A stretch of DNA of 46,726 nt from a virus. The translations under genes were made by a program, and so were the position numbers. This document shows positions 1-6,355 of this stretch, in pieces (within the stretch, counting starts at the first letter, position 1; the number at the start of each line of letters is the position of its first letter). The notes beneath the pieces were generated by a model. It made no database searches and was not told the DNA's origin. It saw only the letters and a list, made by a program, of their open reading frames with translations. The stretch covers positions 1-46,726 of IMG/VR virus record IMGVR_UViG_3300035224_000093, one strand, 5' to 3'.

Positions 1-36
1 TAGTTAAAGAACAAGAACGAGGAACGAGTTCCCCGT

Positions 37-82
37 GTAGGATTAAGTCCTACAGGAAAGGCACAAATGCCCTTAGTGTAAG
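37..82 (-). promoter_or_regulatory. Two-hairpin RNA element, copy A
   Basis: Read on the minus strand, a 7-bp hairpin (AAGGGCA, loop TTTG, TGCCTTT) is followed after TCC by a 6-bp hairpin (GTAGGA, loop CTTAA, TCCTAC). The leading CTTACACT and the linker TTCCTGTAGGA are shared with copy B at 46390-46433, while the first stem differs in sequence but still pairs. Copy B is the leader of a KTSC-like gene. Copy A would be the leader of the KTSC-like gene cut by the right edge if the window ends join. The function is unknown; leader regulation or RNA processing are possible. Confidence 0.6.
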
Positions 83-84
83 AT

Positions 85-282
85 TTACTCGAAGGAGTGA
101 GTAAGGATTGGTTCAATATCATGTTGAGCGGTTGTATAACCTAACTCAAGTTCAAGAATCCAACCCTCATCACCATCAATGATTGCTTGATAGTAAGCAC
201 ATAATGCATCGAAGATGGATATATCATGTTCGAACATATCGAAGTGCTCACCATCTTCAGTTGCAACGTAGAAGTTGTTCAT
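85..282 (-). CDS. Small acidic early protein, unknown function
   Basis: This 65-residue acidic protein (MNNFYVATEDGEHF start) contains FDALCAYYQAIIDGDEGW in the middle. I recognise no family. It lies in the early region between a hairpin at 307-325 with a CGATACGACA site at 285-294, and the two-hairpin element A. The start codon lies two bases after the 10-mer. If that 10-mer is a phage promoter with T7-like geometry, the transcript would begin inside the gene and a later Met (residue 16) would be used. The codon pattern and position support a real gene. Confidence 0.65.
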   Translation of the reverse strand: MNNFYVATEDGEHFDMFEHDISIFDALCAYYQAIIDGDEGWILELELGYTTAQHDIEPILTHSFE

Positions 283-284
283 AG

Positions 285-294
285 TGTCGTATCG
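285..294 (-). promoter_or_regulatory. CGATACGACA site
   Basis: Minus-strand CGATACGACA, one of six copies in control or intergenic DNA. It shares ATACGAC with the T7 promoter upstream block. It follows a 7-bp GC-rich hairpin (307-325) and precedes the 65-residue gene. A phage RNA polymerase promoter role is an inference. Confidence 0.45.
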
Positions 295-306
295 AAAGAA
301 TAGAAT

Positions 307-325
307 GAGCGAAGCGAGTTCGCTC
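307..325 (-). other. Hairpin, possible terminator or processing site
   Basis: Minus-strand GAGCGAA, loop CTCGC, TTCGCTC: a 7-bp perfect stem just downstream of a small gene and upstream of the 285-294 site. There is no clean U-run, so a strong intrinsic terminator is unlikely. An RNase-processed hairpin between early cistrons, as in T7, is possible. Confidence 0.4.
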
Positions 326-345
326 GTGTATACCGTAGTGGATAG

Positions 346-519
346 TCAACGCTTAGAGAATCTCTTCATCATACGTGCATGTTGTTCAGGTGTACGTTGA
401 GGAGTTTCATTACCTTTTGGCGCACTATGAGAGAAACGTTGTGATGCGTTCCTATCATGTTCCTGTACATGTTCCATTGAACCTAGGCGGAACCTATCGT
501 ATGCTCTTACATTACTCAT
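346..519 (-). CDS. Small basic early protein, unknown function
   Basis: This 57-residue basic protein begins MSNVRAYDRFRLGSMEHV and ends MMKRFSKR. Its ATG overlaps the stop of the preceding 37-residue frame (ATGA overlap), which indicates translational coupling. An AGG about 8 nt upstream can serve as ribosome binding site. It is the third small cistron after the tandem sigma70 promoters at 856-1034, so it is probably transcribed immediately after infection. I recognise no family. Such small early proteins often target host factors, but nothing in this sequence shows that. Confidence 0.6.
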   Translation of the reverse strand: MSNVRAYDRFRLGSMEHVQEHDRNASQRFSHSAPKGNETPQRTPEQHARMMKRFSKR

Positions 520-629
520 TTGTTTACCTGATTAATCTTTGCAAGTGCGCGATACTCCCAACTCTTCTTAGTTCCAAGAGTTGATTTGTATTTAGTTCTT
601 ACCTGTTTGATAGGTTTTGGTGGGAACAT
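516..629 (-). CDS. Small basic early protein, possibly the C-terminal part of a frameshifted gene
   Basis: From its first ATG this frame encodes 37 residues (MFPPKPIKQVRTKYKSTL start). The same frame is open and protein-like further upstream, back to a TAA at 672-674, reading PCDVNNALNQLKSMFPPKP. That stretch joins smoothly to the frame ending at 661 by a +1 shift at CCC TTG TGA (661-669). Either this is a separate small cistron, or it is the second half of a roughly 95-residue protein split by a frameshift or a sequencing indel. The function is unknown. Confidence 0.5.
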   Translation of the reverse strand: MFPPKPIKQVRTKYKSTLGTKKSWEYRALAKINQVNK

Positions 630-660
630 TGATTTCAATTGATTCAAGGCATTATTTACA

Positions 661-807
661 TCACAAGGGTTTTACATCTGTTGTGTAGATGTATTCTACC
701 GGTATCTTGTTAACTCCCGCAACACCTCGAATGATGTAATCTTGCGAGTAACAAAGCAACCGTCTGTCTGCAGTATCAGCAGGATAACTAAGTGATGGGA
801 CACTTAC
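661..807 (-). CDS. Early ORF without a canonical start, probable first part of a frameshifted gene
   Basis: A 48-codon frame (VSVPSLSYPADTADRRLLCY in its first part, VNKIPVEYIYTTDVKPL at its end) looks protein-like but has no in-frame ATG, GTG or TTG before the upstream stop. The only Shine-Dalgarno-spaced start nearby (AAGGG then GTG) lies in another frame. It is the first cistron after the promoter at 856-884. It ends at CCC TTG TGA, where a +1 shift would continue into the 516-629 frame. A mis-called base is possible. The end is clear and the start coordinate is arbitrary. Confidence 0.4.
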   Translation of the reverse strand, partial: VSVPSLSYPADTADRRLLCYSQDYIIRGVAGVNKIPVEYIYTTDVKPL

Positions 808-855
808 CCTTATTCAGTTGTCGGTGTGGGTGGCTGGTGCCTCTCCCACTCCTTT

Positions 856-884
856 AATATACCAGAGTGGAGGTGGTTTGTCAA
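856..884 (-). promoter_or_regulatory. Sigma70-type early promoter P1
   Basis: Minus-strand -35 TTGACA (879-884), a 17-nt spacer and -10 TATATT (856-861): six of six and five of six consensus matches at ideal spacing. Transcription runs toward position 1. The base context around the -10 (GTATATTAAA) is the same in P2 upstream, so the two look like duplicated early promoters for host RNA polymerase. Confidence 0.8.
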
Positions 885-1005
885 GCGGTTTAGGTGACGC
901 TTAACAATGTTGTAACAGTTCGACTCCGTTTACCGGTTCTACTGTGTCACGAGGTGAGAGGTGGTTTAAGCGGTGGCGTTCCGCTCTCCTTTCCTCCACC
1001 CTTTT

Positions 1006-1034
1006 AATATACACGAGTGTAGGGTGCTTTGCAA
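1006..1034 (-). promoter_or_regulatory. Sigma70-type early promoter P2
   Basis: Minus-strand -35 TTGCAA (1029-1034), a 17-nt spacer and -10 TATATT (1006-1011), in the same orientation as P1 and 150 bp upstream of it. A short GTG-started frame of about 32 codons lies between P2 and P1, but I cannot support it as a gene. The tandem arrangement resembles the multiple host promoters at the early end of T7-type genomes. Confidence 0.75.
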
Positions 1035-1102
1035 GCGTTTGTTGTAATGCTTAACAGTAGCTGTGCTGATGAGTGTGATGAGTATATTTGATGAGTGCAG
1101 GT

Positions 1103-1112
1103 TGTCGTATCG
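1103..1112 (-). promoter_or_regulatory. CGATACGACA site
   Basis: Minus-strand copy of the recurrent 10-mer, in gene-free DNA about 70 bp upstream of the sigma70 promoter P2 and just after a GNRA-loop hairpin. Confidence 0.45.
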
Positions 1113-1288
1113 ATATTAGTTAGCAGCGCATCTTGCGATGCATTTAGTGTTGATTAGTTAGTATAACATACATAGCTCTGTATGCTCCTGTATTGATAGA
1201 TAGTAGTGTTTGGATAGGTTATACCTGATGATGTATTGAAGGGCCTCACAGGCTCATATAGAGGGCTTAGAGTAAGCGTTAGCCTCGG

Positions 1289-1298
1289 TGTCGTATCG
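1289..1298 (-). promoter_or_regulatory. CGATACGACA site
   Basis: Second minus-strand copy in the same gene-free control region, followed by CCGAGG. Like the other copies it points toward the early genes. Confidence 0.45.
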
Positions 1299-1508
1299 TA
1301 AGTGGTGATGCATACAGATACTCTACAATTTGTGAGACGTAGATGACACTAACTAGTGTCTAATACGTGCCACTAATTGATACTTAGGGGCAATCGATTG
1401 AGTCAATCAGATTAGATAGGCAATCTAATCGGCAAAGCAAGGGCCCCCCAGGGGGTAAACTGCCTCCTTGCCCATACGATATAAGGGTTTGGAAATTTAT
1501 CCCAAAAT

Positions 1509-1877
1509 CTAGGTGACCATCTTTGTCTCTGAACAAGGGTTTTCCTCTTCCATCGCTTCTGAAGCAAAGGAAGTATCCTTTCTCCCGTTCGCTATGTCGC
1601 CTTCGGCTCCTTCGCTCACTCCCTTTGCCGAATCAGATGACCACTTCTCAATCTGTGGAGCACTATATTCATCATACATAGCCAGACACCATTCTTTGAG
1701 AGCCTTACCAGTATCAGTGAACTTAGCAGTACCTAAGGTTCTCCAACAGTCTTTAGGATCATAATGAAGTCTTGAGGAGTTCTTGTAGTAACTAACAAAG
1801 TAGTTCGGACCTTCTCTTACACGGTGATATTCGTACCTCATGTATTGGGAGTTATCTGGGAACTGTATTGGTAGCAT
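1509..1877 (-). CDS. Hypothetical protein after the terminase terminator
   Basis: This 122-residue protein has a compact N-terminal half rich in Tyr, Trp and Arg (MRYEYHRV, YFVSYY, CWRTLGTAKFTDTG, LKEWCLAMYDEYSAP) and a low-complexity acidic, Ser/Ala/Glu-rich C-terminal third. I recognise no family. It lies beyond the terminator at 2050-2073 and upstream of the early control region, so it may be the first gene of the phage left end or a leftover at the terminal repeat. No clear ribosome binding site precedes the ATG. The opposite-strand frame over the same interval is treated as a shadow. Confidence 0.55.
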   Translation of the reverse strand: MLPIQFPDNSQYMRYEYHRVREGPNYFVSYYKNSSRLHYDPKDCWRTLGTAKFTDTGKALKEWCLAMYDEYSAPQIEKWSSDSAKGVSEGAEGDIANGRKDTSFASEAMEEENPCSETKMVT

Positions 1878-2049
1878 ATTGAACGTAGTGAAATACTATG
1901 TACTAGTTGTTGTTGTATTGGTGAAGTAGAATAAGATTCACAGAGTAATCTGTAGGGATTACATTGAGAATTTAGATTCATTCCTAATCTTCCTAAGTTG
2001 TGGGTAGAACTGTGTCTTTTGAGGATTATCCATTCAAGAGGATAATAAT

Positions 2050-2073
2050 AAAAGGGAAGATTTGTGTCTTCCC
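2050..2073 (-). terminator. Intrinsic terminator after large terminase
   Basis: Minus-strand stem GGGAAGA, loop CACAAA, TCTTCCC followed by TTTTATTATT. A second hairpin (ATTATCC/GGATAAT) follows immediately. It lies about 60 nt after the terL stop and would end the late transcript, like the late terminator of T7-type genomes. Confidence 0.85.
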
Positions 2074-2129
2074 ATTTGTACAGGAGTCGGATCCACCCTT
2101 TCCTTCTCCTGTTATGGGCCGGTATCTGG

Positions 2130-3860
2130 TTAAACCCAATGGTGCACTGAATTATTACCAGTGATCAATCTAGCCTTTTGTCTAGTATTTAAGTCCATCC
2201 CAAAGGCGAGATGATTAGCAGCTGATTGGGGATCATTTAACCAGGCGTCTTCCATATCTTGCCAGTCATCATGTCTAGCCATTTTAATCTGTTCGTAGGC
2301 TGAGATAGACAATGCGTCAGTGAAGTACTGGACACCCTGGCTTAGGCAGTCCAATCTGTCATCGTGTCTAACTGCACCTTTCTCTCTGCACATTCTAGAC
2401 ATCTGATAGAAGAGCATGTAGAGGAGGCGTTCTTCTGGGGCAGCATCAGGATTAGATTTAAAGTCCCATTCAATGACTTTACGGTCTACTACTAGACGGT
2501 GTTGATTCATGACTGGTTCTAGGGCATCAATGATACGGTCTTCTTTACGGACATTAGCTCGAACTTCTTCTACATCCATATGTTGTTTAGTTTGCATCAT
2601 ATGTTTTTTAAAGAGTTCACCAATCATGCCATCACCGAAGTTAGTTTCAATGAGTAATTTAGTAGCACCGAATTTCTTACAACCTTTTAGAATATCGAGT
2701 AATGTTTTATCGGAATACCCATCTTTGTAAGCACGCATTTCGTGCAAGTACAGGAAACCGTTTCGTTGTGAGATATAAGCTGCTGCAGTTTCATCCGAGC
2801 CACGACCCGACGGATCAACGCTGCAGATTGTTTCGGAGTAAGGGTGCCATTCTCCTTGGAGGAGCATTGGACTGTAGAAATAATCTCCAGGTAGCCCCAC
2901 AATTGGGAGGTCTTTGATGGTGTTGCTTGGATCGGAGCACCAAACCACAGCATCAGGGCAGCTAGTGGGATTAATGCTAGTGATAACGAGGTCAGCACAT
3001 TTAAGTGGGAATTTTTCAGCATCGGATAGTGAAGTATCAAGCATGAATTGCAACATGAAGTTGCTACGTCCCATAGCTGCTTCACGTTCAATCAGGTCAT
3101 CATTAGAGAAGCGATCAGGGTCAGTTACATCCCAGTTATCAGCTCCTTGGTCAATGTCTTCAGCCAGTTGTGGTGCTAGTAGACCTTCGTAGTTAGCGAT
3201 GGACCTTGGGTATCTAGCAGGCCAAACAAAGGGCTTATAGTTGCGTTCAGCGAGCTTACGATATACAGTAAAGACTGTTTGTGGAGTACCTAGGAAGAGG
3301 ATACGTGAGTCTTTCTTAGGTGTAAGGATAGATTCAGCCTCTGTACAGAGTTGGAGGAGTTTCTCTCTCATCAGTTCTGTCATAGAGTTACCAGGAACTT
3401 CAATATCGTCTAGTACCATCAAATCCGCACGACTGCCTGTGAGCTGACCTGTGATGCCGACGGATTTAACTGACGGTGCCTGGTGAGGAGCACAAGCAAT
3501 ATCAAAACTAATACGTGACCACCTACTGTTGTCATCCTTAGGAATCATATGTTTTAACCATGGGGTTTCCATGATTAACTTCTGAAGGAAGATAGACATG
3601 TTATCTGCTCTCTCTTTAGAGGCAGAGATGATCATGATCTTCTTTTCGTTGTCATTAAATAGGGTCCACAGTACAAAAGCTCCGGTGATCCAGGATTTAC
3701 CAACTCCCCGGAAGGCCTGTACTTGTAAGCGTTTAGGACCGTGTTGTAAGTAGTCTGCAATGGCATATTGAGCACGAGTTGGACTGGGGAGATCCAACTG
3801 TGACCACATAGCCTGCAGGAAGAGTTTGAAGTCACTCTTCAGGAGGTCTAAGGTATTCAT
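2130..3860 (-). CDS. terL: Terminase large subunit (T7 gp19-like DNA packaging ATPase/nuclease)
   Basis: This 576-residue protein is the motor that pumps phage DNA into the prohead and cuts the concatemer. The ATPase half shows Walker A RGVGKS (about residues 51-56) and Walker B LMVLDD (about 147-152). The nuclease half shows the acidic motifs SVDPSGRG, ETNFGDG and DDRLDC. The length matches T7 gp19 (586 residues). It is the last gene of the virion block and is followed by a strong terminator. Its start abuts the end of the upstream Pro-rich gene. The identification is confident from motifs and position. Confidence 0.95.
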   Translation of the reverse strand: MNTLDLLKSDFKLFLQAMWSQLDLPSPTRAQYAIADYLQHGPKRLQVQAFRGVGKSWITGAFVLWTLFNDNEKKIMIISASKERADNMSIFLQKLIMETPWLKHMIPKDDNSRWSRISFDIACAPHQAPSVKSVGITGQLTGSRADLMVLDDIEVPGNSMTELMREKLLQLCTEAESILTPKKDSRILFLGTPQTVFTVYRKLAERNYKPFVWPARYPRSIANYEGLLAPQLAEDIDQGADNWDVTDPDRFSNDDLIEREAAMGRSNFMLQFMLDTSLSDAEKFPLKCADLVITSINPTSCPDAVVWCSDPSNTIKDLPIVGLPGDYFYSPMLLQGEWHPYSETICSVDPSGRGSDETAAAYISQRNGFLYLHEMRAYKDGYSDKTLLDILKGCKKFGATKLLIETNFGDGMIGELFKKHMMQTKQHMDVEEVRANVRKEDRIIDALEPVMNQHRLVVDRKVIEWDFKSNPDAAPEERLLYMLFYQMSRMCREKGAVRHDDRLDCLSQGVQYFTDALSISAYEQIKMARHDDWQDMEDAWLNDPQSAANHLAFGMDLNTRQKARLITGNNSVHHWV

Positions 3861-4852
3861 TATACGTTAGTGGATAGATTAGCGAAAAGTTCAGGGTTAT
3901 TGAGGATGATTTCATGACGTTCAGCATAAGGTAGGTGTCCGTACTTCTTCATGAAAGCTTTATAGCGTGCGTTTTGTACTTTATCGATAGCAAGTTCATC
4001 TAACCAACCCAGTCTAAGTTGAAGTGCTAGTTGTTGGTCTTCAGGCATATCTTTAATGAAGGTACCGTAGAATGTATCTAAGGAACGATCTTTTTCATTA
4101 GTCACAACTCCTTCTTTTTGACGAAGTTCGTCAGCTAATTGATGGACTACTTTATGATCAGTACTTTTAATGTCAGCTTTCTTACCACCTTGAGTGAAGA
4201 CACCATCATACAAGGACTCTAGGTTCTCTTCTACATTACCAATATATAGGCCACCAGTTTCGAGATTTGATCTTCGTGTATCCATTTGCTGGGGTGTCTT
4301 ACCAGCTACGAATGCTTGTTGGTCTTGAATCCCCATACGGTGGTGTGGTGTAAAAGGTCGAGAGTCTTGTCTATTCAAAGTAGCTTGGCCAGTTTGAGCT
4401 TGGATGTATTCAGGTCGATCTTCCATACGGATAGCTAATCCTTTATTACCTGCTTGAATATCACCTGTAATACCACGAAAGTCAGCATTATTAGTTACTT
4501 CTGTTCGTTTAGGGTAAGTATTAGTATCTACACCAGCATCACGTTGTTCTTTAGTCCATTTAGCTCTAGGAGGTTTAACTTTCTTAGGTGGTTTACCTTC
4601 ACGTGCTAGCTGTCGAGTAGACTCATATACATCAGTCTTGGCATCTAGTAGTGCTTGTTCTGGAGAGACAGGATTATCTTGAACCTGTTTAGGAATAGGT
4701 GGCGGTGTAGGAGTTGTAGCTTTAGGTGCTTTTGGCTTAGGTGCTCTAGGTGTCGGTGCCTGTTTTGCAGCTGTTGTTGCTACTTCAACGCCTGCTTTTA
4801 AACCTGCCCTAGCCTTATTTTTAACAAGTGCTTTAATAAAATGATGAGGCAT
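3860..4852 (-). CDS. Pro/Lys-rich late protein, unknown function
   Basis: This 330-residue protein begins MPHHFIKALVKNKARAG. A long Pro/Ala/Lys/Thr-rich linker (about 30-75) is followed by a more structured part with many Lys/Asp/Gln repeats, ending PELFANLSTNV. The start was set at the ATG directly after the terminator at 4853-4877. An earlier in-frame ATG would place the terminator hairpin inside the coding region. The possible ribosome binding site (AAAGGGG) lies within the terminator stem. The last base of the stop coincides with the terL start. I recognise no family; its place just before terL suggests a virion or packaging accessory. Confidence 0.75.
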   Translation of the reverse strand: MPHHFIKALVKNKARAGLKAGVEVATTAAKQAPTPRAPKPKAPKATTPTPPPIPKQVQDNPVSPEQALLDAKTDVYESTRQLAREGKPPKKVKPPRAKWTKEQRDAGVDTNTYPKRTEVTNNADFRGITGDIQAGNKGLAIRMEDRPEYIQAQTGQATLNRQDSRPFTPHHRMGIQDQQAFVAGKTPQQMDTRRSNLETGGLYIGNVEENLESLYDGVFTQGGKKADIKSTDHKVVHQLADELRQKEGVVTNEKDRSLDTFYGTFIKDMPEDQQLALQLRLGWLDELAIDKVQNARYKAFMKKYGHLPYAERHEIILNNPELFANLSTNV

Positions 4853-4877
4853 AAAAAAAGCGCCCCTTTCGGAGCGC
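4853..4877 (-). terminator. Intrinsic terminator touching a start codon
   Basis: Minus-strand GCGCTCC, loop GAAA, GGGGCGC followed by seven T, then directly ATG of the 330-residue gene. The tetraloop and U-run make it a textbook terminator. Its GGGG strand is also the only plausible Shine-Dalgarno for that gene. Confidence 0.85.
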
Positions 4878-4899
4878 GAAAAATTCATTTAGTTAGTGT

Positions 4900-5535
4900 T
4901 TACTTCTTCTTACCGGGCTTGTAGTTCTTTTCTAACCAGCTACGTGGCTTAGTAGAACGACCAATCTTTAGTTCCTTAGCACCTGACTGACCTTTCTTAA
5001 CTTTCTTAGCCAGTTCAGGATGAGCTTTAGCCCATTGCTGCATAGGTGTCAGCTTCTTAGAGGAAGTTGCTGCAGGTTTAGCGGGTTTAGTTTTAGTAGG
5101 AGTACGAGTAGGAGTAGGAGTACGAGTAGGAGTGGGTTTCGGCTTATTATTAACAGGAGCAGGCCTTAGGATCTGGCTATTAGAGTTGCCACTTGACCGA
5201 CTTTTAGCCTTCTCACGAGCAGCACGTTCCTTCTTCAGCTGTGCATTGATTGCTGCAGCGTTGTTTGGTGTAGACTTAGTAGGTGTAGACTTAGTAGGTG
5301 TAGACTTAGTAGGTGTAGACTTAGTAGGTGTAGACTTACGATTCTCACCTTTTTTATAAGAACCAGCTGTGGAACCTGTGTAGATAGCGTTACCAGCTGA
5401 ACCTTTAGGGATTGACTTCCAATTACCGTTGCCGTCTGCAACTACTCGTTTACCGTTGAGTACTGCTCGTTGTCCCTTATGAACAACGTTTTTCTTAGCA
5501 GTGGGGCGTGATTGCCGATTACCTGATCTAGCCAT
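4900..5535 (-). CDS. Lys/Pro/Thr-rich basic repeat protein
   Basis: This 211-residue, strongly basic protein begins MARSGNRQSRPTAKKN. A TPTKS pentapeptide repeat (about five copies, encoded by a 15-bp minisatellite) and a Thr/Pro/Arg tract precede a C-terminal globular-looking stretch (LTPMQQWAKAHPELAKKVKK) and the basic end NYKPGKKK. The charge suggests nucleic acid binding, but no fold is recognisable. The start was chosen at MARSG, one nucleotide after the stop of the HNH gene (TAAAATG), instead of an upstream in-frame codon that would overlap that gene. It is followed by the terminator at 4853-4877. Confidence 0.7.
   Translation of the reverse strand: MARSGNRQSRPTAKKNVVHKGQRAVLNGKRVVADGNGNWKSIPKGSAGNAIYTGSTAGSYKKGENRKSTPTKSTPTKSTPTKSTPTKSTPNNAAAINAQLKKERAAREKAKSRSSGNSNSQILRPAPVNNKPKPTPTRTPTPTRTPTKTKPAKPAATSSKKLTPMQQWAKAHPELAKKVKKGQSGAKELKIGRSTKPRSWLEKNYKPGKKK
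5267..5338. repeat. 15-bp minisatellite inside the basic repeat protein gene
   Basis: The plus-strand unit GGTGTAGACTTAGTA is repeated about 4.8 times with no mismatches seen. It encodes the TPTKS repeats. Perfect copies suggest recent expansion, so length variation between relatives is likely. Confidence 0.9.
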
Positions 5536-5536
5536 T

Positions 5537-5863
5537 TTAATTAATGTGTTGAAGAATAAGTTGTTCTCGTTTAGTGATGCCAAACCGATCTCTCATGAAA
5601 GAGAGCCAGTTATTACTTCCTTTGGCTTGATTACATTTGACACAAGCAGGTACGAGGTTACTTGTGATATCTTTACCGCCAAAGGTTTTAGGGCGGACGT
5701 GGTCCAATGTAAGTTCTTGTAGGTCATAAGATTCTCCGCAATAGACACATGTACAATTAAAGTGCTCTTTAATAGCTCTTCTCCAGAGCTTTTTAGCCTC
5801 AGGACTTGTCATGGTTATTAGGTTATAAAGGTAATGGTTTGGTGTAGGAAGTAATGGTGTCAT
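5537..5863 (-). CDS. HNH endonuclease
   Basis: This protein of up to 108 residues has a typical zinc-ribbon HNH core: CVYCGESYDLQELTLDHVRP, then NLVPACVKCNQAKGS. This is the CxxC, DH, N and CxxCN pattern of the McrA/HNH family, which nicks or cuts DNA. The start is uncertain. The frame opens at 5863, eight bases after the preceding stop, but MTSPEAKKLWRR at 5812 fits the usual family start. HNH genes next to terminase genes are common in phages and may assist packaging cleavage or act as homing enzymes. Confidence 0.85.
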   Translation of the reverse strand: MTPLLPTPNHYLYNLITMTSPEAKKLWRRAIKEHFNCTCVYCGESYDLQELTLDHVRPKTFGGKDITSNLVPACVKCNQAKGSNNWLSFMRDRFGITKREQLILQHIN

Positions 5864-5871
5864 GTAAAGGT

Positions 5872-6120
5872 TTAACGCTTAGAGTTGGTTTTCTTAGCTC
5901 CCTTTTGCCTATTGGCTTTACGGGAAATGCATTTGAGATTATTGCGGTTGTTATTCATGGCGTTGTTGTCCTTATGGTCAACTTCTTTACCAGCACCGCA
6001 TTTCATCTTCCGCCTAGCGCGGGTACGCATCTTGTCCTTTACTTTGTTCTTTTTACGGTATGCTTTAATCTTGTCAGACCTAGCGGCATACTCTTTCTTG
6101 TAGTTACGTGCGCTTGCCAT
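5872..6120 (-). CDS. Small HNH-family endonuclease
   Basis: This 82-residue, very basic protein has KEVDHKDNNAMNNNRNNLKC, followed by SRKANRQKG. That is the H-N-N pattern of small phage HNH nucleases that lack zinc-binding cysteine pairs. The N-terminal half (NYKKEYAARSDKIKAYRKKN) is a positively charged helix likely to bind DNA. It overlaps the end of the terS-like gene by 17 nt and is followed directly by a second HNH gene of a different subtype. Tandem HNH genes beside terminase fit a packaging or homing role; I cannot tell which. Confidence 0.75.
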   Translation of the reverse strand: MASARNYKKEYAARSDKIKAYRKKNKVKDKMRTRARRKMKCGAGKEVDHKDNNAMNNNRNNLKCISRKANRQKGAKKTNSKR

Positions 6121-6349
6121 AAAGTCTTGTTTGCACTAATTCAGGATCTATTGTTGGCATTAGTTTTGCCAACTTATCTAGTGGGTTACCTTCAAAAGCA
6201 ATCCCACTAATATCATTTGTTTTGAGCCAATCACAAGCTGCTTTTAAGTCAGCCGTAGAAGCCTCACCGCTTTTCACACGGGCAAGGAATTCTTTGGTAA
6301 CTAAATTGTGCAACTCATTGAATTGGTCTTCCGTTGCCTTGTTTTTCAT
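6104..6349 (-). CDS. terS: Terminase small subunit / DNA maturase A (T7 gp18-like)
   Basis: This 81-residue protein has the layout of T7-group gp18 proteins: an N-terminal helix (EDQFNELHNLVTKEFLARV), the KSGEASTADLKAACDWLKTN segment, then NPLDKLAKLMPTIDPE. It recognises the concatemer and loads the large terminase. Size and position just upstream of terL (with two HNH and two other genes between) agree. Its first 34 coding nucleotides are duplicated at 7765-7798 on the far side of the tailspike gene, which suggests that gene was inserted at the terS start. Confidence 0.8.
   Translation of the reverse strand: MKNKATEDQFNELHNLVTKEFLARVKSGEASTADLKAACDWLKTNDISGIAFEGNPLDKLAKLMPTIDPELVQTRLYGKRT
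6316..6349. repeat. Direct repeat, terS-start copy
   Basis: The first 34 nt of terS match 7765-7798 with three mismatches, at nucleotides 18, 27 and 33 of the coding sequence. Two of the three changes are silent third-position differences seen in the shared MKNKATEDQFN peptide. Confidence 0.9.
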
Positions 6350-6355
6350 AACTTA

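Larger units (their letters stand above)
1035..1508 (-). other. Gene-free control region with hairpins and two CGATACGACA sites
   Basis: No credible gene is seen in about 470 bases. On the minus strand it holds CGATACGACA at 1103-1112 and 1289-1298. Hairpins include GCATC-GCAA-GATGC with a GNRA-type loop just before the 1103 site, GACACTA-GT-TAGTGTC near 1345, GATTAGAT-TGCCT-ATCTAATC near 1410, and a CCCCC/GGGGG stretch near 1445. It lies between the terminase-side genes and the early promoters. In T7-type phages this junction would contain the terminal repeat and packaging signals, but no repeat can be proved because only one copy is present. Confidence 0.6.

Noticed and set aside
1513-1764. 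Plus-strand 83-codon frame
   Set aside because: It lies opposite the 122-residue minus-strand gene, has no ribosome binding site, and no other plus-strand gene is supported in the window.
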